Positions 1 to 7,243 of a stretch of 64,000 bases of DNA are shown piece after piece. How positions within the stretch are numbered: position 1 is the stretch's first letter; every line of letters begins with the position of its first letter. The stretch spans positions 127,652 through 191,651 of the forward strand of contig JAEDFS010000001.1 in assembly GCA_016297895.1 (NCBI GenBank), in the 5' to 3' direction. Under the pieces are notes generated by a model. That model saw only the letters and a list, made by a program, of their open reading frames with translations, did no database searches and was not told the DNA's origin. Origin of the DNA: Marvinbryantia sp. Its GTDB lineage: Bacteria; Bacillota; Clostridia; Lachnospirales; Lachnospiraceae. The translations under genes and the position numbers were made by a program.

Positions 1-893
1 ACATCGGTGAGAAGAAGATAGCACAGATGATCCAGGACAATGGAGGCTGTCTGGTTTTCATGGATATGGATAATCTTAAGAAAATTAATGATATCTACGG
101 CCATAGAGCCGGAGACAGGGCACTGAGAATACTGGGAAATACCATCTCCGATCATATGGAAGATTCCCTGGCCTGCAGACTGGGCGGTGATGAATTCCTG
201 ATTTTCCTTTCCGATGTTACGAAGGAAAGTGCTTCAGAGATGATGAAGCAGATTTTTGAAAGCTTTTACAGAAAGAAAGAGGAGGATCTGGAAATTCGTG
301 ACGCCTCTTTGTCCGGTGGGCTTTGTATGTGTCTGAAAGGAGATTCTTTCGCAGAGTGTTATGCAAAAGCAGATAAAGCATTGTATTACGTGAAGCAGAA
401 TGGAAAGAATAATTTTTCATTCTATCATCAGCTTCAACAGGGTCATGATGATTTCATGGGTGTGGGAACGGATTTGAAACAGGTTGCAAAAGCCATTCAT
501 CAAAGCGGATACTATACCGGAGCCCTTGACCTGGATAACCGGGAATTCTCTAAGATATACGAATATATCAGCAATCTGGGAGAACGCTACAAGCATAGCT
601 GTCATCTGGTGATGATCACAATGGATGCGATCTCTGGCAATACAACGTTTATTGAAGAAATAGAGGAAGCGTTGAAACATATGGAAATGGCAATCCGTAT
701 GAATATCAGAAATGCGGATGTCTGTACCCGTTACAGTGCTATGCAGTATCTCATCATTCTGGTGGAAGCCGGTGAGGAGAATATTCCAGTGATCATTGAG
801 CGCATTGTAAGCCAATATTACAGAGCATGCGGTGAAAGCGGATTTCGTCCGCGTTATGAGTATATTCCAATGCTGGCCGGCGAAATGGATTAA
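1..893 (+). CDS. Diguanylate cyclase (GGDEF) protein, 5'-truncated by the window edge
   Basis: The reading frame is open from base 3, so the gene starts before the window; the first visible ATG is at 27. Counting from that ATG, residues 9-57 carry the cyclase signature: the Mg-binding MDMDNLKKIND segment, YGHRAGD, and an intact GGDEF at 53-57. Such domains make cyclic di-GMP from two GTP. The RxxD inhibitory site normally just before GGDEF is not present. The C-terminal half (about 145-288) looks like a second, degenerate GGDEF fold, with RYSAMQYLIIL at about 235-245 where RYGGDEFLILL would be expected, so it is probably non-catalytic. Any N-terminal sensor lies outside the window. The stop codon sits inside a strong terminator, so this gene is transcriptionally separate from the fatty-acid operon that follows. 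Confidence 0.85.
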   Translation, partial: IGEKKIAQMIQDNGGCLVFMDMDNLKKINDIYGHRAGDRALRILGNTISDHMEDSLACRLGGDEFLIFLSDVTKESASEMMKQIFESFYRKKEEDLEIRDASLSGGLCMCLKGDSFAECYAKADKALYYVKQNGKNNFSFYHQLQQGHDDFMGVGTDLKQVAKAIHQSGYYTGALDLDNREFSKIYEYISNLGERYKHSCHLVMITMDAISGNTTFIEEIEEALKHMEMAIRMNIRNADVCTRYSAMQYLIILVEAGEENIPVIIERIVSQYYRACGESGFRPRYEYIPMLAGEMD

Positions 894-912
894 TTTCGCC
901 GGCTCTTTTTTT
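876..912 (+). terminator. Intrinsic terminator of the GGDEF gene
   Basis: A perfect 11-bp stem, GCCGGCGAAAT paired with ATTTCGCCGGC, has a 6-base loop and is followed by TC and seven T. The left arm lies in the last codons of the GGDEF gene and the stop codon TAA overlaps the start of the right arm. Confidence 0.92.
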
Positions 913-962
913 GCAAAACGACATTTCCTGATCAATTCTTAATAATTTCTAAAGCCATAATA

Positions 963-975
963 TTTGATAATCAAA
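963..975. promoter_or_regulatory. FabT-type operator, distal box
   Basis: TTTGATAATCAAA is a perfect inverted repeat fitting the TTTGANNNTCAAA operator known for FabT, the MarR-family repressor of streptococcal fatty-acid genes. It lies just upstream of the -35 of the fabH promoter. A FabT-like gene is encoded in the same operon at 11452, which makes autoregulation likely. Binding is inferred. Confidence 0.75.
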
Positions 976-979
976 ATAC

Positions 980-1008
980 TTGACAAGCAAATAATTAACA
1001 TATATACT
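980..1008 (+). promoter_or_regulatory. Sigma-A promoter of the fatty-acid operon
   Basis: TTGACA at 980-985 and TATACT at 1003-1008 are separated by exactly 17 bp. Two FabT-type boxes flank it: one upstream of the -35, and one that begins in the last base of the -10 and covers the expected transcription start. This arrangement fits repression by steric block. Confidence 0.88.
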
Positions 1009-1020
1009 TTGAAAGTCAAA
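1008..1020. promoter_or_regulatory. FabT-type operator, proximal box
   Basis: TTTGAAAGTCAAA is a perfect TTTGANNNTCAAA box overlapping the end of the -10 element and the expected start site. Its centre is 45 bp from the centre of the distal box. A repressor bound here would block RNA polymerase. Confidence 0.78.
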
Positions 1021-1086
1021 ATAAACGGGGCCCGATGATACGGGCATATGACAGAACCCGGAAATGAAACAGAAATGAGGACAGGA

Positions 1087-2055
1087 ATGATGACAGGAGT
1101 GATATGCGGTACAGGATCTTATGTGCCGACTCAAATACTGGATAACCACAGGCTGTCAGAACTGGTGGAGACAAGTGATGAATGGATCCGTGAGCGTACC
1201 GGTGTGATCCGGCGGCATATTGCGACAGAGGAAACGACGGTGTCCATGGCGGCGGAAGCGGGAAGGCGTGCACTTAAGGATGCCGGAATGGATTCGAAGG
1301 AAGTGGAAATGATCCTGGTATCTACGATCTCTTCCAATGTCATTCTGCCCTGTGCGGCTTGTGAGGTGCAGAAGATTCTGGGCGCAGAACATGCGGTGTG
1401 TTTTGACCTGAATGCGGCCTGCAGCGGATTTCTATTTGCATATCAGACTGCCCAGGCATATATCGCAGCAGGAATGTACAGAAAGATCCTTGTGATCGGA
1501 AGCGAGAGCCTGTCAGATCTCACGAACTGGAAAGACCGTAGTACCTGCATTCTTTTTGGAGATGGTGCAGGGGCAGCTGTTCTGAAAGCAGCTAAAGGGC
1601 GTACATTTATAAGCGCCGCACATTCCGATGGGAACAGCGCAGAAGCCCTGACATGCAGCAGCAGGCACAGAAGAGACTGGAAAGACAGACCGGAGGAAGA
1701 GACCTATATGCAGATGGATGGCAGGAGGGTGTTCCAGTTTGCGGTAAAAAAAGTGCCGGAGGTTGTTACGGAACTTCTGGATGCCAACCAGGTGAAAGCG
1801 GAGGAGATTGACTATTTTCTTTTGCATCAGGCCAATCGAAGAATCGTAGAATCTGCAGCAAAACGGATGGGGCTGGGAATTGAGAAGTTTCCAATGAATC
1901 TTCAGGAATACGGAAATACATCCTCTGCCAGCATCCCGATTCTGATGGATGAGCTGAGAAGAAATGGAACACTTAAGAAAGGACAGAAACTGGTTCTTGC
2001 CGGATTTGGGGCAGGACTGTCCTGGGGAGCCAGCCTGCTGGAATGGCAGTTATAG
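1087..2055 (+). CDS. fabH: 3-oxoacyl-ACP synthase III (FabH)
   Basis: Condenses an acyl-CoA primer with malonyl-ACP to start type II fatty-acid synthesis. The Cys-His-Asn triad is visible: AACSGF (Cys112), HQANRRI (His) and GNTSSAS (Asn). I chose the ATG at 1087 over the one at 1048 because it follows GAGG by 6 bases, gives 322 residues (the usual family length), and puts the catalytic cysteine at position 112 as in E. coli FabH; the upstream ATG has no ribosome site. It is the first gene of the operon and so the one nearest the two FabT-type boxes. Priming substrate (acetyl-CoA or branched acyl-CoA) cannot be told from sequence. Confidence 0.96.
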   Translation: MMTGVICGTGSYVPTQILDNHRLSELVETSDEWIRERTGVIRRHIATEETTVSMAAEAGRRALKDAGMDSKEVEMILVSTISSNVILPCAACEVQKILGAEHAVCFDLNAACSGFLFAYQTAQAYIAAGMYRKILVIGSESLSDLTNWKDRSTCILFGDGAGAAVLKAAKGRTFISAAHSDGNSAEALTCSSRHRRDWKDRPEEETYMQMDGRRVFQFAVKKVPEVVTELLDANQVKAEEIDYFLLHQANRRIVESAAKRMGLGIEKFPMNLQEYGNTSSASIPILMDELRRNGTLKKGQKLVLAGFGAGLSWGASLLEWQL

Positions 2056-2149
2056 CTTTCAGCCCTGCCTCCGGCGGATCGCAGAGGCGCACAGATGAAA
2101 GCTCCTTTGGAGCGTGCGCCTCGCGGCAAGTACGCCGGTGGCGTACTTG
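2054..2149 (+). other. Structured fabH-acpP intergenic element with three inverted repeats
   Basis: This GC-rich stretch holds AGCTTTCA (2054-2061) paired with TGAAAGCT (2096-2103), then GAGGCGCAC (2084-2092) paired with GTGCGCCTC (2114-2122) enclosing a GCTCC-TTT-GGAGC hairpin, then a perfect 10-bp hairpin CAAGTACGCC/GGCGTACTTG with a 3-base loop (2127-2149). The first two pairings are partly mutually exclusive. No T-run follows, so it is not an intrinsic terminator. It could be a processing or stability element that adjusts acpP expression relative to fabH, or a small dispersed repeat. Function unknown. Confidence 0.6.
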
Positions 2150-2220
2150 AACGAAAACACCATGGGGATCCATGATGTCATATAAAAGTAAGAAAAGATA
2201 AGAAAAAGGAGAAAAATAGT

Positions 2221-2445
2221 ATGTTAGAGAAAATTATTGAAATGACAGCAGAGGCACTTGGACTGGAAGCAGGAGATATCAATGCAGATTGTTCCTTTAA
2301 AGAAGATCTGGGAGCAGATTCTCTGGATCTGTTTGAGCTGGTTATGGCACTGGAAGAAGAATTTGGCGTGGAGATCCCCACAGAGGATCTGGAACAGATC
2401 GTAACAATCGGTGATGTAGTGAAATATATTGAAGAACACAAATAA
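2221..2445 (+). CDS. acpP: Acyl carrier protein
   Basis: A 74-residue acidic four-helix carrier. Ser34 in the GADSLDLFEL motif is the attachment site for 4'-phosphopantetheine, on which growing acyl chains are carried through the FAS II cycle. The start is set by AAAAGGAG upstream of the ATG. It lies behind a structured 165-bp spacer after fabH and is followed by fabK after 13 bp. High demand for ACP could explain a separate expression-tuning element in front of it. Confidence 0.97.
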   Translation: MLEKIIEMTAEALGLEAGDINADCSFKEDLGADSLDLFELVMALEEEFGVEIPTEDLEQIVTIGDVVKYIEEHK

Positions 2446-2458
2446 AGGTGGGAATGAA

Positions 2459-3397
2459 ATGAAGACAGGAATCACAAAGCTGCTGGGCATTACTTATCCG
2501 ATCATTCAGGGAGGAATGGCCTGGGTGGCAGAGTATCATCTTGCCGCAGCCGTATCCAGTGCAGGCGGCCTTGGGCTGATCGGAGCAGCCAGTGCACCGG
2601 CTGAATGGGTAAGAGAACAGGTGCGTGAGGCAAAAAAACTGACAGATAAGCCTTTTGGCGTCAATATTATGCTGATGAGCCCTTATGCCGATGAAGTGGC
2701 CAGGGTGATCGTGGAGGAAGGTGTGCCGGTGGTCACCACCGGAGCCGGAAATCCGGAAAAATATATGAAAATGTGGAAGGAAGCCGGAGTGAAGGTTATC
2801 CCGGTGGTGGCGTCTGTCGCTCTTGCAAAGAGAATGGAACGCTGCGGAGCGGATGCGGTGGTGGCAGAAGGTACCGAATCCGGCGGTCATATCGGCGAGC
2901 TTACCACAATGGTACTGGTACCACAGGTGGTGGATGCGGTAAAGATTCCTGTTATTGCGGCAGGCGGTATTGCTGATGGAAGAGGAATTGCTGCAGCAAT
3001 GATGCTTGGAGCACAGGGAGTGCAGATGGGGACTCATTTTGTTGTGACAAAAGAAGCGGTGGTTCATGAGAATTACAAGAAGCGGATCCTTGGAGCAAAG
3101 GATATTGATTCCCGGGTAACAGGCAGAAGTACCGGTCATCCGGTGCGGGCTCTTCGCAATGAGATGACAAAAAAATATCAGGAGCTGGAAAAATCCGGTG
3201 CGTCCTTTGAAGAACTGGAGCTTCTGACTCTGGGCAGTCTTCGAAAAGCAGTGGTAGAAGGCGATGTGAAAAATGGAAGCGTTATGGCAGGACAGATCGC
3301 CGGAATGGTAAAGGAGGAGCTGACCTGTCAGGAACTGATCGAAAAACTGGTCAAAGAGACAGACAGCCTGATGAAAGGAACAGGAATCTATGAGTAA
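2459..3397 (+). CDS. fabK: Enoyl-ACP reductase II (FabK), FMN-dependent
   Basis: Flavoenzyme of the nitronate monooxygenase fold that reduces trans-2-enoyl-ACP with NAD(P)H, the last step of each elongation round; it replaces FabI and is typical of streptococci and many Clostridia. Visible are the FMN-barrel start YPIIQGGMAW, TGAGNP, AEGTESGGHIGE, AAGGIADGRG and LGAQGVQMGT. I place the start at 2459, after AAAGGTGGG, giving 312 residues; an in-frame start 30 bases upstream would overlap acpP and has no better ribosome site. The end overlaps fabD by 8 bases. No fabI is seen in the window. Confidence 0.95.
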   Translation: MKTGITKLLGITYPIIQGGMAWVAEYHLAAAVSSAGGLGLIGAASAPAEWVREQVREAKKLTDKPFGVNIMLMSPYADEVARVIVEEGVPVVTTGAGNPEKYMKMWKEAGVKVIPVVASVALAKRMERCGADAVVAEGTESGGHIGELTTMVLVPQVVDAVKIPVIAAGGIADGRGIAAAMMLGAQGVQMGTHFVVTKEAVVHENYKKRILGAKDIDSRVTGRSTGHPVRALRNEMTKKYQELEKSGASFEELELLTLGSLRKAVVEGDVKNGSVMAGQIAGMVKEELTCQELIEKLVKETDSLMKGTGIYE

Positions 3398-4331
3398 GAT
3401 TGCATTCATCTATCCGGGACAGGGAGCACAGAAAGCAGGTATGGGAGCTGATTTTTATGAAAACAGCGCCCTTGCCGCAGAAGTGTATGAAGAAGCCGGA
3501 GAAATTCTGGGCTTTGATATCAAAAACCTGTGCTTTACGGAAAATGAACAGCTGGATCAGACAGAATACACCCAGGCGGCTATGGTTACTACCTGCCTGG
3601 CCATGACCAGAGTACTGATGGAACGTGGAATCGAACCGGATATCACGGCAGGACTAAGCCTTGGTGAGTATTGTGCGATTTCTGTGGCCGGAGGAATGAG
3701 CAGACAGGATGCCATCCGAACCGTACGTACCAGAGGTATTCTGATGCAGAACGCAGTGCCTTCAGGCGAAGGAGCTATGGCAGCAGTCCTTGGGCTGGAT
3801 GGAAAGGTGATCGAAGAGATCACAGGAAGTATGGAAGGCATGACCATTGCAAATTATAACTGTCCGGGTCAGATCGTGATCACCGGAAAGAAGCAGGCAG
3901 TAGAAGAAGCCTGTATCAGGCTCAAAGAGGCTGGAGCGAAGAGAACTGTTTTTTTAAATGTCAGCGGAGCCTTTCATTCTCCTCTTCTGAAAGAAGCGGG
4001 AAAAGAACTGGAACGGGTGCTGGGTCAGGTTAGCTTCAGCGAGCTTGGGATTCCTTATGTGACGAATGTGACGGCAGAGGCTGTGACGGATATCAATGAG
4101 ACAAAGAGACTGCTGACCGAGCAGATCAGTGAGCCGGTCCGCTGGCAGCAGAGTATGGAATATATGATTCAAAACGGGGTAGATACCTTTGTAGAGATCG
4201 GTCCGGGACGGACTCTTTCCGGATTTCTGCGCAAGATCAGCAGGGAAGTGAAGGTATATCAGGTGAGCACCTGGGAAGAGATGGAACAGGCTGTCAAAGT
4301 TCTGGCAGAGCAGGAGGAACAGGTATGTTAA
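3390..4331 (+). CDS. fabD: Malonyl-CoA:ACP transacylase (FabD)
   Basis: Transfers malonyl from CoA to ACP, supplying the extender unit to FabF and FabH. The 313 residues show YPGQGAQ at the N-terminus (oxyanion loop), the nucleophile elbow GLSLGEY at about residues 88-94 (active serine), and GAFHSPLL with the catalytic histidine near residue 200. It overlaps fabK by 8 bases and fabG by 7, so translation of the three is probably coupled. Confidence 0.96.
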   Translation: MSKIAFIYPGQGAQKAGMGADFYENSALAAEVYEEAGEILGFDIKNLCFTENEQLDQTEYTQAAMVTTCLAMTRVLMERGIEPDITAGLSLGEYCAISVAGGMSRQDAIRTVRTRGILMQNAVPSGEGAMAAVLGLDGKVIEEITGSMEGMTIANYNCPGQIVITGKKQAVEEACIRLKEAGAKRTVFLNVSGAFHSPLLKEAGKELERVLGQVSFSELGIPYVTNVTAEAVTDINETKRLLTEQISEPVRWQQSMEYMIQNGVDTFVEIGPGRTLSGFLRKISREVKVYQVSTWEEMEQAVKVLAEQEEQVC

Positions 4332-5065
4332 GTGGAAACACAGCAGTAGTCACGGGTGCATCCAGAGGAATCGGACGGGCGATCGCATTGGAACTGGCAT
4401 CACGAGGGGCACTGGTAATCATTAATTATAACGGATCCGCATCAAGAGCAGAGGAAGTAAAGGCTGAGATTGAAACAAACGGAGGCCGGGCAGAGCTTTT
4501 TCGATGTGATGTGTCTGACTCTGGACAGTGTGAAGCGTTCATCGCAGATGTAATAGAAAAACATAAAAAGATCGATATTCTTGTCAATAATGCAGGCATT
4601 ACAAGGGACGGACTCTTGATGAAAATGACAGAGGAAGACTTTGACCGTGTACTGGATGTCAATCTGAAGGGAACTTTCCATACGATCCGTTTCGTGTCAA
4701 GACAGATGCTCAGGCAGAAAAGCGGACGTATTATTAATATGTCGTCGGTGGTGGGAATTATGGGAAATGCGGGACAGGCAAATTATGCGGCATCCAAAGC
4801 AGGTGTGATCGGCCTTACAAAGGCTGCTGCGAGAGAGCTGGCATCCCGTGGGATTACAGTCAATGCCATTGCACCGGGATTTATTGAGACAGAGATGACA
4901 GCCGTGCTTTCTGACCGTGTGAAAGAAGCCACTGCGGCACAGATCCCCATGGGTACCTTTGGAAAGCCGGAGGATATTGCTAAGACTGTGGCTTTTCTGG
5001 CTTCTGAGGATGCAAGATACATTACCGGGCAGGTCATTCAGGTAGATGGAGGAATGGGCATATGA
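4325..5065 (+). CDS. fabG: 3-oxoacyl-ACP reductase (FabG)
   Basis: NADPH-dependent short-chain dehydrogenase that reduces 3-ketoacyl-ACP to the 3-hydroxy form. The 246-residue chain has the Rossmann TGASRGIG motif at residues 9-16, the NNAG motif, the catalytic serine in INMSSVVG, YAASKAG (Tyr and Lys of the catalytic set) and a C-terminal GQVIQVDGGMGI typical of FabG. It overlaps fabD upstream and shares four bases (ATGA) with fabF downstream. Confidence 0.96.
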   Translation: MLSGNTAVVTGASRGIGRAIALELASRGALVIINYNGSASRAEEVKAEIETNGGRAELFRCDVSDSGQCEAFIADVIEKHKKIDILVNNAGITRDGLLMKMTEEDFDRVLDVNLKGTFHTIRFVSRQMLRQKSGRIINMSSVVGIMGNAGQANYAASKAGVIGLTKAAARELASRGITVNAIAPGFIETEMTAVLSDRVKEATAAQIPMGTFGKPEDIAKTVAFLASEDARYITGQVIQVDGGMGI

Positions 5066-6309
5066 TGACAGAAAAAAGAAGAGTAGTAATCACCGGACTG
5101 GGTGCTGTCACACCCATCGGCAATAACGTGCAGGATTTCTGGTCAGGTATCAGAGAGGGAAAGGTAGGAATCGGGCCCATCACTTCTTTTGATACCACTG
5201 ATTATAAAGTTAAGATTGCGGCGGAAGTGAAAGATTTCAAGGCAAAAGAGCATATGGATTTTAAAGCGGCAAAACGGATGGAGCCCTTTTCCCAGTATGC
5301 GGTTGCTGCGGCTAAAGAGGCATTCGAAGATTCCGGGCTGAATATGGAAGAGGAAGATCCCTTCCGGGCAGGAGTCGTGATCGGATCCGGGGTCGGAAGC
5401 CTGCAGACAGTCGAAAAGAATTATGAAAAAATTCTGGATCACAAGGTATCCAGAGTCAATCCGCTGATGGTTCCCCTGATGATCTCCAATATGGCTGCCG
5501 GAAATGTATCCATTCAGTTGGGTTTCCGGGGAAAATGCACCAATGTGGTAACAGCCTGTGCCACAGGAAGCCATTGTATCGGAGATGCCTTTCGTGCGAT
5601 TCAGTACAACGATCTGGATATCTGTGCGGCAGGAGGAGCGGAAAGCTGTATCTGTCCCAGCGGCGTAGCAGGATTTACGGCACTGACGGCACTGTCTGCC
5701 TCTGAGGATCCCCTGAGGGCATCCATTCCTTTTGATAAGGATCGTGACGGATTCGTTCTGGGAGAAGGTGCAGGAGTGCTGATTCTGGAAGAGCTGGAGC
5801 ATGCCAGAAAACGCGGTGCCAGAATCTACGCTGAAGTGCTGGGCTATGGAGCAACAGCCGATGCTTATCATATCACATCTCCGTCCGAAGACGGAAGCGG
5901 AGCGGCAAAGGCCATGGAGCTTGCCATGGAGGAAGCCGGGGTGAAGCCGGAGGAGATCGATTATATCAATGCGCACGGAACCAGCACCCATCATAATGAC
6001 CTTTTTGAGACAAGAGCCATTAAAGCAGCATTGAAAGATGCCGCGGATCAGGTAGTGGTGAATTCCACAAAATCCATGATCGGACATCTCCTGGGAGCAG
6101 CGGGAGCCGTGGAATGCGTGGTCTGTGTGAAGTCCATAGAAGAAGGATTTATCCATCAGACGATGGGAACGAGGGAAGCCGACGAAGAATGTGATCTGAA
6201 TTATGCCATTGGTGCTCCGATGGAAAAGGAGATCCGCTATGCCATGAGCAATTCTCTCGGATTCGGAGGTCATAATGCCACACTGTTGATCGGAAGGTAT
6301 CAGGAATAG
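5062..6309 (+). CDS. fabF: 3-oxoacyl-ACP synthase II (FabF)
   Basis: Elongating beta-ketoacyl-ACP synthase. The 415-residue thiolase-fold protein shows TACATGSH with the acyl-accepting cysteine, NAHGTST and IGHLLGAAG with the two active histidines, and the C-terminal NSLGFGGHNA loop. Translation likely couples to fabG through an ATGA overlap. With FabK, FabG, FabZ and ACP it completes the elongation cycle. No separate fabB is present in the operon. Confidence 0.96.
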   Translation: MMTEKRRVVITGLGAVTPIGNNVQDFWSGIREGKVGIGPITSFDTTDYKVKIAAEVKDFKAKEHMDFKAAKRMEPFSQYAVAAAKEAFEDSGLNMEEEDPFRAGVVIGSGVGSLQTVEKNYEKILDHKVSRVNPLMVPLMISNMAAGNVSIQLGFRGKCTNVVTACATGSHCIGDAFRAIQYNDLDICAAGGAESCICPSGVAGFTALTALSASEDPLRASIPFDKDRDGFVLGEGAGVLILEELEHARKRGARIYAEVLGYGATADAYHITSPSEDGSGAAKAMELAMEEAGVKPEEIDYINAHGTSTHHNDLFETRAIKAALKDAADQVVVNSTKSMIGHLLGAAGAVECVVCVKSIEEGFIHQTMGTREADEECDLNYAIGAPMEKEIRYAMSNSLGFGGHNATLLIGRYQE

Positions 6310-6324
6310 CGGAGGAAACGGAAT

Positions 6325-6774
6325 ATGGAATTTGAACAGTTGATCAGGCTGATTCAGACGGTGTCCGATTCGGAACTGACAGAATTCAGATATGAGGAAA
6401 ATGGCGTTAAGATCCGTATGGGAAAAAAACAGGAGTTGCAGCCGGTGGGAAACTGGACTGTGGAAGCAGGCTGTCGGGGAGCTGCGGTGACTCCGGTCTT
6501 ACAGGAAAAAGCACCGGAAGAGAAGGCGCAAAAAGAGGAAGGAAAAATCGTTTCCTCTCCGCTGGTGGGTGTGTTCTATGAAGCTCCGGCTGAAGACGCC
6601 CCGCCCTTTGTGGCAGTAGGGGATACGGTTAAAAAAGGACAGGTACTTGCCATCGTGGAAGCCATGAAGCTGATGAATGAGATCGAAAGTGAGACAGACG
6701 GCGTGATAGAGGAGATCTACGTAGAAAACGGTACAGCCGTAGAGTATGGACAGCCCCTGTTTCGAATCGTCTGA
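6325..6774 (+). CDS. accB: Biotin carboxyl carrier protein of acetyl-CoA carboxylase (AccB)
   Basis: Carries carboxybiotin between biotin carboxylase and carboxyltransferase. The 149-residue protein has an N-terminal region beginning MEFEQLIRLIQTVSDSELTEF, a Glu/Lys-rich linker at about 60-75, and a C-terminal biotinyl domain with EAMKLMNE, whose Lys115 is the biotinylation site. A GGAGG site precedes the ATG. It sits between fabF and fabZ. Confidence 0.96.
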   Translation: MEFEQLIRLIQTVSDSELTEFRYEENGVKIRMGKKQELQPVGNWTVEAGCRGAAVTPVLQEKAPEEKAQKEEGKIVSSPLVGVFYEAPAEDAPPFVAVGDTVKKGQVLAIVEAMKLMNEIESETDGVIEEIYVENGTAVEYGQPLFRIV

Positions 6775-6806
6775 GACAGACAGCTGTATGATAAGGAGAG
6801 AACAGT

Positions 6807-7235
6807 ATGAAACATCTGGATATCAATGGAATAATGGAGATCATTCCTCATCGCCATCCCTTTCTTCTGATCGATTACATCGAGGATTATGAACCGGGAG
6901 AATATGCGGTGGGATACAAATGCGTGACATACCGGGAAGATTTTTTTAAGGGACATTTTCCTCAGGAACCGGTGATGCCCGGTGTGCTGACGGTGGAGGC
7001 ACTGGCGCAGACAGGTGCCGTTGCGATCCTCAGTAAAGAAGAGAATCGGGGAAAGACCGCATATTTCGGCGGAATCAATAAATGTAAGTTTAAAGGAAAG
7101 ATCGGACCCGGAGATAAAGTCAGACTGGAGACCAGGATCATCAAAAGCAAGGGTCCCATGGGAATCGGGGAAGCCACAGCAACGGTAGACGGGAAAGTGG
7201 TAGTCAGTGCGGAGCTGACATTTATGGTCGGATAG
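6807..7235 (+). CDS. fabZ: 3-hydroxyacyl-ACP dehydratase (FabZ)
   Basis: Hot-dog-fold dehydratase that forms trans-2-enoyl-ACP. The 142 residues include IIPHRHPFLLID at the N-terminus and the active-site segment KGHFPQEPVMPGVLTVEAL, with catalytic His50 and Glu64. No fabA or fabM is visible in this operon, so how unsaturated chains arise is not answered here. AAGGAGAG precedes the ATG. Confidence 0.96.
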   Translation: MKHLDINGIMEIIPHRHPFLLIDYIEDYEPGEYAVGYKCVTYREDFFKGHFPQEPVMPGVLTVEALAQTGAVAILSKEENRGKTAYFGGINKCKFKGKIGPGDKVRLETRIIKSKGPMGIGEATATVDGKVVVSAELTFMVG

Positions 7236-7243
7236 GAGAGACA

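Noticed and set aside
1048..1086. Upstream ATG as the fabH start
   Set aside because: It has no ribosome site and would add 13 residues not found in the family; the ATG at 1087 has GAGG and puts the active cysteine at 112.
2127..2149. Hairpin after fabH as an intrinsic terminator
   Set aside because: The stem is strong, but it is followed by AACGAAAAC with no T-run, and acpP continues in the same operon.
2342..3409. 355-codon minus-strand frame opposite fabK
   Set aside because: It is a mirror of fabK codon usage, with a Cys/His/Ser-rich translation unlike real proteins.
5143..6273. 376-codon open frame on the minus strand opposite fabF
   Set aside because: It is a shadow of fabF: low-complexity His/Ser/Arg-rich translation, no ribosome site, no family motif, and full overlap with a confident gene.
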